Shown: one piece after another, positions 11,010-19,497 of the stretch
Numbering within the stretch: the stretch's first letter is position 1
Layout of the letters: each line of letters starts with the position of its first letter
DNA from: Chaetoderma sp. LZ-2023a
Taxonomy: Eukaryota > Mollusca > Caudofoveata > Chaetodermatida > Chaetodermatidae
Assembly: GCA_034401795.1 (NCBI GenBank)
Contig: CM067373.1
Coordinates: 41,051,781 to 41,115,780, forward strand
Direction of reading: 5' to 3'
Length of the DNA stretch: 64,000 nt
Translations under genes and position numbers: made by a program
Notes under the pieces: generated by a model
What the model saw: the letters and a program-made list of their open reading frames with translations, nothing else
What the model was told of the DNA's origin: nothing
Databases searched by the model: none

Positions 11010-11387
11010 CAGGGTTTGTACACCTTTCTGGTATTAAAATTCCATGACTTTTCCATGACCAAAATTAACAAATTCCATGACCTCCAAGAATTAATATCTA
11101 GCAAATTTGTGTGTATGACATAGATACATAAGTTACGACCTGAGCTATTATGTAAAATATCTGGCCAAAGGCTTGTTTTGATAAGCGGTTGCTATAATTT
11201 TCATTGCATTAAGGTGACGGTGGAAATTAATGCCTCAGACTTCTTTAATTTTGCACGATTACCATTTTCCATGACTTTTCAATGACATATGAGAAAAAAT
11301 TATGATTTTCCATGACTTTCCAGGCCTGGAATTCAGATTTTCAAATTCCATGACTTTCCAGGATTTCCATGACCAGTACAAACCATG
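11010..11387 (+). mobile_element. Short hAT-like MITE, 378 bp, 6-bp TSD
   Basis: Starts CAGGGTTTGTACACC and ends GTACAAACCATG, with the hexamer TAAACG on both sides (11004-11009 and 11388-11393). Subterminal TTCCATGACTTTCCAGG motifs match those of the element at 16622-18187, of which it is an internally deleted relative. It lies within the DIRS leader. Confidence 0.85.
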
Positions 11388-11393
11388 TAAACG

Positions 11394-13139
11394 GAACCAG
11401 GAACCATATCGCATAGCATTCGGGGTATATTTACTAATCAATATAAATTATACTCCTAACGAAGGCCAAAACGATATGTGAAGAAACAACAAAATGTAAA
11501 CAAACTGCTGTAGCACACGGTAAAACCGCAGACCACACATCTAAATCAAGAATTTTGAAACCACCGATCATTGCAAACAGATCGTGAAACTGGCTGGCTA
11601 GCTAACATTAGAAGCTGGCTAACCAGTTTAATTATCGGGCGCTCAAGCAATTTTCTCCAACACCGCATTAAGTTTTGGATCATTTTATGTTGGTCACTTA
11701 CACTACAATATAACCAGTAATATAAATGATAAATTTTCTCGCTAGATTTAGAAATCAAGTGAACGCAAGTTTCTCGCTAGATTTACAAATCAAGTGAACT
11801 CGATAATCTGACACAGGTTTAATAGCCTATCTAACAAAAGAGGGTTATGTGATTACAAGGATTCAAATCAGTATCGTAATTTAGAACATCCGGGCATTCC
11901 GAGATCGTTTGACATTTGCAATTTACGACACACTAAAGAGGATATCACATAGCAACGCGCTGTTTACATTTTTCACGAAACTAAGGCCATAAAAAAGACT
12001 TATATCGAATAACCCCGCCCGGTATTACAAAACATAAAATCTCGAGTAATTTTTGCAAGATATTAAATAAAAAGTAAAAAGGTTTCACGGCCCATTGCTA
12101 GTAATGTTAAGTTAAATTAGCCTGCAAAAACGGCGCCAATTTAATGCGAAGACCGAATCGCGAATTAATATGATGGTCTTGTCTTTATTGTAATACGACT
12201 GACATGACTGATCATCGCGAAGTAATTGCGAGTTTCATGTTAGTTGGTTAGTAACGGTCCTTAGAATGACCACTCGCTTTTCTTCAGGGGATGATCGTGG
12301 TGTATCCTTGTGGTGTTCATCCGGTCCACCACGCCTGTTTGCACCACTGTCACATTCTTAATAGATCCAATAACTTCCCAACAGGTATATTACATAGTTA
12401 TGTAGGATACCTTATGTAGGATTCGATCCAAACCGGTATGTAGTGTACCTTATGTAGGAAAGAATGACGCTCGGAAATACGTACATGTACCTAGTCAAAA
12501 CTCCTAATTGATCCAAGAACTTCCCAACCGGTATGTTACATATGTCATGTAGGATACATTATGTAGGAGATGTTCCAAACCGGTATATAGTATACCTTAT
12601 GTAGGAACGAGCCGCTGTGGCTAAAATAGGATCAGAGATTTTGACTTCACCTTGATTAATTGTACCGCGAAGCTGATTGATGACGCAATTTTCTTTGCAG
12701 TCACACAAACTCCTTCTGTTTCATATGACTTGTTCAACAAAGATTGCAAGTTCTGTGACATTCATGAAAAATCAAATGTGGATCTAGCTCCACAAGATTA
12801 TGGAATGAATAGGATTTGTTGAGATAAGAGTTAGGTGTTTCCTGTAATACAGAAAATTAATTAATGACGGCTTGGACTCGGTCGCATGTATAGTAGCATA
12901 AGTGTGCATGCTCACGGACTCGTTTATGTTCTCTATAGGAATAGAGGAACCGGTTCCCTAGAGCAATGACTGCTTTAGAGTTAAAGAGATACTATCAAGA
13001 CTACCCAATGGATGGATGTATCTCTGCTAACCTTGTTTACAAGGGAACCCACACACCATGGGAATGAATAGGTTAAAATTTTCTGAGATATCTAAGTCAG
13101 GTGACTTATAGCAAACAGTGAATTGAGTGGCTTAGTATT
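11394..13139. other. DIRS leader region without recognised genes
   Basis: AT-rich sequence with no convincing ORF. It contains the segment 11519-11590, repeated at 13148-13300, and the tandem duplication at 12359-12612. Whether it is native DIRS leader or inserted DNA cannot be decided by eye. Confidence 0.5.
12359..12612 (+). repeat. Tandem duplication with GTAGGATACCTTATGTAGG motifs
   Basis: Two units of about 105 bp (12359-12467 and 12508-12612) share GATCCAA-AACTTCCCAAC, GGTAT-TTACATA and TATGTAGGA blocks. Within each unit, TTATGTAGGA recurs at short intervals. Confidence 0.8.
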
Positions 13140-13173
13140 TTTGTTGTGTTACAAAACCGCAGACCACACATCT

Positions 13174-13240
13174 TCTTCTTCTTTTCGTTCGCTGATCATA
13201 CCGCCAGTCCTGTAAGTGACTATCGACATGATCATAAGCG
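13174..13240 (-). mobile_element. 5'-truncated copy of a 233-bp SINE-like retroposon
   Basis: These 67 bp are the terminal part of the elements at 23634-23866 and 44813-45045. They are flanked by the direct repeat CACATCT (13167-13173 and 13241-13247). The paralogous segment at 11519-11590 lacks the insertion, which gives an empty site. Truncation at the end distal to the GAA-rich tail indicates target-primed reverse transcription, with the element on the minus strand. Confidence 0.9.
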
Positions 13241-13329
13241 CACATCTAAATCAAGAATTTTGAAACCACTGATCATTGCAAACAGATCGTGATAACACGC
13301 AAAACTTGAAAATTTCAAAGTAGTTCTGG

Positions 13330-13578
13330 TACCAATTACAGTACGCAGCACCCAGAATCAGATGCGCGAATTAATGAAACATGTACGACATCACCCGTTT
13401 GTCCTTGTGGAGTAGCAGAACAGACCACAGAGCACATACTTCAATGTTGCAGTACGTATCAGCTGCTGAGAGAAGAGATCTGGCCTTTGTCAACCTCTTT
13501 TCTTGAAAAGCTGTATGGGCCTGTGGAAGAACTGCAGAAAACCACAGATTTCATTTTGAGAACGGCTCTCCATGTATG
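13330..13578 (+). pseudogene. C-terminal fragment of a LINE reverse transcriptase protein
   Basis: A frame of about 80 codons ending in TGA at 13576-13578 contains CPCGVAEQTTEHILQCC, a Cys/His cluster typical of the region after the RT domain in several animal LINE proteins, followed by an LRE-x3-WP-like block. No RT core lies upstream. It is a fragment of unknown clade. Confidence 0.6.
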
Positions 13579-14009
13579 ATACCAGCGATCGAAAAGAAGA
13601 TGAAATATTTTCTTCACATAAAAATCCGAGATAACTTGGGTGTGACATCACCCGCTCGGATCACATGGAGAACGACGCCAGCCGATATTCGTGTTAAACA
13701 CCGTATAGCCAACACCTTATTTCATATCTGCCGATCGCCTGTTGGGGTTAAAGGAAGGCGACCAATCTGGCATATTTCCTTGTTAACACACGTCCCAGAT
13801 TCGGGGTCAGAAATTGGAACATGCGACACACACACAATTTTGAAGACCTAAGTATTTTAACTATGGAATAATATGGAATTATACAACCTGGATATCATCG
13901 GCTCCTTCCATGGTAATCCAGATAATCCTTATAGACCCCACACAAAGCTATCAATATCACAGAAAAAAGACTTAGAAACTTTATGAAAAGTCAAAGAACT
14001 TCCAACTGC

Positions 14010-14185
14010 AACAAAACATGTAGCTCTTGTTGCTATGCAACCAAGAATGAGCTTCATGGCAAGCGGGTACGCAGCTGTTGGGAGCCAAGTACCCGATTCC
14101 AGTAAAGCTTACTAAGTCTATAGTCCTAGGGCCAGCTATCCAAGATAGCTTGTATCAGAAGTAATAGAATGGTGAGTGTTGATCG
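14010..14185 (-). repeat. DIRS inverted terminal repeat, 5' side
   Basis: Inverse of 7232-7390, including AGCTATCCAAGATAGCTTG and GAGCTTCATGGCAAGCGGG. The outer extension to 14194 ends GATCGAAGGAGAA and is matched in the internal complementary region. Confidence 0.85.
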
Positions 14186-14196
14186 AAGGAGAAAGG

Positions 14197-15312
14197 CTTA
14201 GTCATGCCTGGCGGAGGCCTGGGTTAAGATGTAGCCAAGCCTACCTATGGTCAATCCCAGCCTGGCTAAGGGCGAGCCAAGACATAGGTACGGCCTAGTC
14301 AAGACTTGCTACGGTCTAGGTAAGGCATGGTGAAGTCTGGCGAAGGCCTCGGTAAAGCATTGCTAAGGCCTATGTGAGGCCTAGTCAATCCTTGAGACCT
14401 AGTTAAGCCTTTATAAGGCATAGGCAAACTTGTTGAAGGCTTACATGTAGGTAATGTATAACCAAGCCTAGCTACGGTTTATCCAAGCCTGGCTAAGGGC
14501 AAGCCAAGACATAGGTACAGGCCTAGTCAAGCATGGTCAATGTCCAGTTAGCTTAGTAAGTCATAGCGAAGACTGGCGAGGGCCTAGGTACGGCAAAGTT
14601 AAGCCTACCTGAGGCCTAAATAAGGACTAGCTAATGCCGATGTAAGCCCAGTGAAGGCCTACATAAGACTAAGCCAAGCCTAGATAAGGCATAGTTTAGG
14701 CCTATATAAGGCTTAGCCTGGCCTTAGCTAAAGCCTAGCTAATGCTAGTCAAAACCTAACTAAGACCTAGATAATGTATATCAAAGCCTAGATACGGCCA
14801 AACTCAGGCCTAGCCAAGCTTAGCTATGGTCTAAGTAATGCCTAATCCAACCTGGCTAAGGCTTACCCAAGCCAAGCTAAGGCCTAGGCAATGCCTAGCA
14901 AAGCCTGGTTAATGCGTAGGTAAGGCTAAGTCATGCCAGGTTTAAGGCCTAGCTGAGACCTAGCCAAGCCTAAATAAGGACCAGGTACGGTCTAAGTAAG
15001 GACTACGTAAGCATAGCTAAAGCCTAGGTAAGACTAAATGAACCGTAGACACAGATTAGGCCAGGAAGGTCTAACCAAGCCTAACTAAGGCTTAGGTAAC
15101 AATAACTAAGGCTAGATAAGGCATATCCAAGCACGGATAAGGCCTAGCCACAGCTTAGCTAATGTCTAATTAAGACCTAGCCAAGACTGGCTAAGGCAAA
15201 GCTCTGGCCTAACCATGTAGGTTGGTAGACTAGGACTGTAGGCTGGTACAATAGGCTGTTAGACTAGGACTGTAGGCTAGTAAGCTGGTAGACTAGTTCT
15301 GTAGGCTAGAAG
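14197..15312 (-). repeat. GCCTAGCTAAGG minisatellite, right arm
   Basis: Reverse-complement counterpart of 5189-7191. Most units resemble AAGCCTAGCTAAGGC; the last 100 bp use TAGACTAG/GTAGGCT units, mirroring the start of the left array. Degenerate, non-coding. Confidence 0.85.
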
Positions 15313-15317
15313 ACTGA

Positions 15318-15550
15318 TACACTCACACAACCACCCACCTACCGAACCACCCACCACCGAGGTCGGACCGACTGACTGACCCACTCACTGACCGACCGAC
15401 CCACTGACTGACCGAGGTCAGACTGACCAACCCACCCACCGAGCGACTAACCGACCCACCCACCGAGCGACCGAGCAACCAACCCACCCACCGAGGTCGG
15501 ACCAACCGACTCGCCGACTGACCGAGGTTGGACCGACCGACTGCACACCC
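15318..15550 (-). repeat. ACCGACC minisatellite, right arm
   Basis: Reverse complement of the GGTCGGT array (ACCGACCGACC, CACCCACC, ACCGAGGTC). It is shorter than the left array. Confidence 0.9.
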
Positions 15551-15784
15551 ACTCATCACGGTTCCCACACCTTTTGGAGAATATTTTTCCATACTTTTTC
15601 CAGACCAAATTAAAAAATTTCCATAGCCATTTAAAGACATTTTAATAGTGGACATTTGGGGAAAATAAAAACTTAAAAAATAATTTTTAACATTTGAGGC
15701 TTTTAATTGGTTCTATTTTGTACATCATATCACAGTTAAACATGCGAAAACAATGTACATGTATAAGTAAATTTCATAATTAAA

Positions 15785-16448
15785 CTAGCAAACAGTTTTA
15801 ACACTACCCGCTCTGATGGCATTGTGTACCTGGTGTAATCCACAGCTACCAATATTTATCACCCGCTTCTGATTTTCATCCTCTATGGCCTTTGAAAGAC
15901 TATCATATGTCTTCCAATTGACATTGGGTCCATCCATTGACAGTTGGAACATGCCACGAAGACCTAACTTATCACAACATTCTCGGAGTTTTTCATGAAT
16001 ATCTGTTGCTGTGACATGGCCGAGGAATTCCGATGTGTAGAATCGAGTGGAAATCTGATCTGCTTGCCAGAACCGAACATGAACATCCATTTGTTTAGAC
16101 TGAAGATGTCCATTAAGGCTTTCGTCGAATAATAAAACATAATCCGTCTCAGCCTTCACATTTGACAATAACAGTGACTGAAAATATGGTGCAATGCCAA
16201 AAGTAGAAAGATAAGCACACTTCATCTCTCCACAAGAGAATTTCGAGGCGATCATACTATCTGGAAACATTATACGGAATAAATTGCCAACCTTCTCACA
16301 ACTTTTGAATGAGAAGTGATTCTGTATGACATTAAGGCACCAGTAAATCTCGGATGAGAGGACTTCATTTGTTGCTACGAATGATCCTAACGAGGCTGAT
16401 GGTGTAGAAAAGACTATGGGTTGCTTGGGAGGAATGACTGCTGGAGTT
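15785..16448 (-). pseudogene. hAT-like transposase catalytic-region exon (exon 2)
   Basis: About 220 codons open on the minus strand. A splice acceptor (CTCCAG|AACTCC at 16448) gives the phase that fits the donor of the zinc-finger exon at 3707. Recognisable blocks are FSFKSCEKVGNLFRIMFPDS, then CGEMKCAYLSTFGIAPYF, then YVLLFDESLN, VRFWQADQISTRFY, LSMDGPNVNW and GSCGLHQVHNAI. The Asp residues in LLFDES and SMDGPN are plausible acidic catalytic positions of an RNase H-fold transposase. The family is widespread in invertebrate genomes and is usually described as hAT-like; I am not certain of the superfamily. The frame stops at 15785, short of a full transposase, and the finger exon is absent, so this copy is probably dead. 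Confidence 0.7.
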
Positions 16449-16621
16449 CTGGAGTTTTTCAAAATTTACAACAAATTTATTTGACACAAATATTTATTTT
16501 CCTTCCTAATGGGGGAAAATAATTAATTTAATTTAAAAAAATTTTATACGTTGAATTTTTTTTTTTAATTTCATTAATTTTTTTACAATTTTTATGTTCC
16601 CGGTAATCGCAATGTATTGGA

Positions 16622-18187
16622 CAGGGTTTGTACACCTTTCAGTATTTGAAATTCCATGACTTTTCATGACTAAAATTAAGAAATTCCATGACCTCCAAGA
16701 ATCAATAGCTAGGTCAAAGACAGTCAAATGTGTTTCAAAATGTTCAACAGCATATAGTGAATCATATGGAATTCACTTTATCTAGGGCAAAGGGTCAACA
16801 TGTGAGAATATCCGGTACATTTTTAATAAAATCTGAGGTTTTCACATAAAAAATTGATGAATAAAAATTCTGAATGGAAGTTCTAGAGCCTATGATCATA
16901 CATGTAGTATCCTTTCAGCCTAACATGGTTGAAATCGGTCAAAATGGTAAGAAGCAATATGGCCATTTCTAGTAAAGATTTTGACCCAAAAAATTCTCTA
17001 TTAACCCTTTAACACTCATATCAGCCAAAGCCGGCTTCTGTCATGCGTGGTCTTGAGAGATGTCCATTTGCAGGCCAAGAGAAGATTATTGTTGAACATT
17101 TTTTATAAAATAGTCTTCACTTGGTCTGCAAATTGACATTTATTTTTTAATTAAAAAAAATTTTGAACAAATTTAAGGCCGAGGCTTCTATTTGGACAAG
17201 GTGTTCAAGAATAAATTTAAATCCAATCCCTAAAATTGTTACTTTCGCAAATATGTTGCGCACTAATAGATAACACGCATGGGAAAATTTGACAAAATAT
17301 GAGCCAAAAAAGCCTTATACATGTATATACCATACCACGCAATCAGTTTAGAAATATTGCAAAACATATTTTTCACACGAACGAAAATTGGTAACTTTAC
17401 CGCTAGATTCAAAATAATAATAATCCTTTATCGGCTAAATATCTTGTTATTCTTTTAATTTTACCAAGTTTATTTCATACTTTAACCGTAATAGAACGCA
17501 TAAAACCATCTTTGAGCAAGAAATACGTTCAATATACAGGGGAATCTCCATACACTAGCGAGACCGAGATATCATCGGCATCTAATTATCATAATGTAAC
17601 CAATTCGGCCGGGACGAAATCGCCCAAGTGAACAAAAAATCTTGCCACTAAATATACTGCCGAATGCATACGCTGAGTAGGAAATAGTGAATTTATTGCT
17701 CAAATTGTTTTTAAAACATTCTCTTCTGTACATATTTATTATTAATTTGGGATATTCGCATTCGCGGCGTTACAAAACCCGTTTTTATTTGGGAGGCCTC
17801 CTTCCAGTCCAGATATAATTTCAGTGGAATGTCTCCAATCACAAAAGAGTTTAATATGGCCTACCAACATAAGAAGGGATTTAACCTCATTTAATTTCTT
17901 ACGTTGTTTTGGGTCATTTTATTTTGGTTGGACATATGACTTTGATAATGAATGAAATCATGTGATCGCCGCGATAAAGATATGGAAATGTGTATTTCCG
18001 AGCTTTATTTCCCCATTTCACATTTGTATGCCATCAGATTTTATTTTTATTTAGGGAGATTATCATTTTCCATGACTTTTCCATGACTTTTATCAAATTG
18101 ACAAATTTCCATGACTTTTCCAGGCCTGGAATTTAGATTTTCAAATTCCATGACTTTCCAGGATTTCCATGACCCGTGCGAACCCTG
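16622..18187 (+). mobile_element. Non-autonomous hAT-like element nested in the 15557 element, 1566 bp
   Basis: Begins CAGGGTTTGTACACC and ends GTGCGAACCCTG; ATTGGA is repeated at 16616-16621 and 18188-18193. Termini and TTCCATGACTTTTCC subterminal repeats match the 378-bp MITE at 11010-11387. Its interior has no recognisable ORF and includes a TTAACCCTTT block near 17003. Confidence 0.85.
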
Positions 18188-18424
18188 ATTGGAGCTTGGT
18201 GGTTACCGGTACCCAATCCAGACTTGCGAAACCAGGAACAAGGAAGTGTTTGTTGACAAAATGGCTGCCGGAAAAAATTACAAATCCCGATATTTTAATT
18301 TTCCATACCTTTTCCATAGCGGTACCGCAAAATGTCAAATTTTCCATAGCTTTTCCAGCCCTGGAAATGCTTTTCTTAAATTTCCATACTTTTTCCAGAC
18401 TTCCATACCTGCGTGGGAACCCTG

Positions 18425-19003
18425 ACTCATTAATTCACTGAATCACTTAGTCACTGAACCACTCACTTAATTTTCCACTCACCCACCCACGGATGTAAAA
18501 TGAGAATAATGAATGCAGCATAAATAATTGAATATCTTATCTAAGCAACAAAAATTGACGCGATCTAGATCCATCCTTTTATTTCCAGTTTAATTTAAAC
18601 ATCCCGGGGCTCAAATTTGCTCAGGGCGAAATTGTGTGATTTTCGAGGCAAAAAGTTGTGTGCTACGTCATCAATGTTTTTTGCAATTGCTGTTCGCTTG
18701 AAATTCGATAAAATTCGTCAACAATGAGCTAAAAAGTTAAATAATGTGAGATATAGGACATATTTAACAGGATTTAAGGTGCGAGCGACTGGATATGTGA
18801 ATTTTACGAAGCAATAAGTGAATAACCAGGGTTTGTATCGAATATTGTAGCTAAGGTCGATTAAGAGGCGCGCTACCAAGCGGTGGCAGAGTTCTCCAAC
18901 CTTTGAGCATACAAATTGATCTGACTCTCTCCGGCCTGTCAGTCTGTCCAAATATGTCACAGGGGCGGGTTGAGTCAGAGCAGACCTGGGACTAGCTATA
19001 TGT
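18425..19003 (-). repeat. Right arm, outer domain of the foldback-like structure
   Basis: Reverse complement of 2070-2691. Homology ends near 19003, where GGGACTAGCTATA parallels TATAAGTTAGTCC at 2070. Confidence 0.85.
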
Positions 19004-19497
19004 CATGTGCGGAGGTTGAGATTGTAGTATTAGATGATAGTAGTAAAAAAGTAGTAGATGATGACGATTGGTCGTAGACATATCAAAGCACATGCTGCCA
19101 CAGATGCCACAGTTTTAGGGTAGAGGTAGCTATACCTCAGCTAAGCTAAAAAGGAAAACTCGAAAAGTAAACAATCACGGAAATAGAATACTATTCACAT
19201 TAAACAATGGTAATATTATAGCTGAAATAAGTTCGTCACTTAAAACAAATATTTACTTACCCTATCTATAAAGCTGTTAACACCCCTGTATTGTATATTT
19301 ACTACAAGATTATTTTATCATAAAAACATAAACTCGGCGACAAGTTTGTTTTTCACCAAAAATCTCTGTTTTGGGGAATGGATAATACGCAGGAACGTTT
19401 TTTTTTGGAAAATGTAGATTCAAGATTCAAGATTATTAATTCAGTAATTCCAAGATAAACATATTCACGAGTCATACCAGGTTGTCCGCCGAAGTCA

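Larger units (their letters stand above)
7192..14194 (-). mobile_element. DIRS-type tyrosine-recombinase retrotransposon, RT/RNase H deleted
   Basis: The two ends share inverted terminal repeats (7232-7390 and 14010-14185), each with a different outer extension. Near the 3' end, 7450-7530 contains the complement of the left extremity fused to the complement of the right extremity: the internal complementary region specific to DIRS1-like elements. Coding sequences on the minus strand are gag (10765 to 8947, broken) and a tyrosine recombinase (9143 to 8028). DIRS elements normally carry RT-RNase H next to the recombinase; here only a remnant of its tail is fused to the recombinase frame. The leader (10766-14010) is long and filled with later insertions. 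It interrupts the CTTAGGC array at the centre of the foldback-like structure. Confidence 0.85.
15557..18424 (-). mobile_element. hAT-like transposon with catalytic exon, 2868 bp, 6-bp TSD
   Basis: Termini are CACGGTTCCCACACC and GCGTGGGAACCCTG. The hexamer ACTCAT is perfectly duplicated (15551-15556 and 18425-18430). The left arm of the foldback-like structure has the undisrupted site (ATGAGT once, 2681-2686), which proves insertion after the arms existed. It carries a transposase exon on the minus strand (15785-16448), while the zinc-finger exon is missing. A second hAT-like element (16622-18187) is nested inside it. Confidence 0.9.
2070..19003. mobile_element. Composite foldback-like structure with long mirrored arms, about 16.9 kb
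   Basis: The sequence from 2070 inwards is matched in reverse complement from 19003 inwards. The mirrored order is outer domain (2070-2691 with 18425-19003), GGTCGGT-type minisatellite (2692-3170 plus 5010-5188 with 15318-15550), and CTAGCC/CTTAGGC-type minisatellite (5189-7191 with 14197-15312). A DIRS element occupies the loop. Long inverted arms made of a unique outer domain and inner tandem repeats are the known layout of foldback elements (Drosophila FB, sea urchin TU, Galileo). With the nested insertions removed the core would be roughly 4-5 kb. I could not find a convincing target duplication at 2070/19003, so a plain inverted duplication is the alternative. Confidence 0.7.

Noticed and set aside
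13576-13851. 91-codon ORF after the LINE C-terminal fragment
   Set aside because: No family resemblance and no continuity with the preceding frame; treated as chance.
2060-19012. A target-site duplication flanking the whole foldback-like structure
   Set aside because: Sequences just outside 2070 and 19003 do not repeat at any plausible length that I could find by eye.
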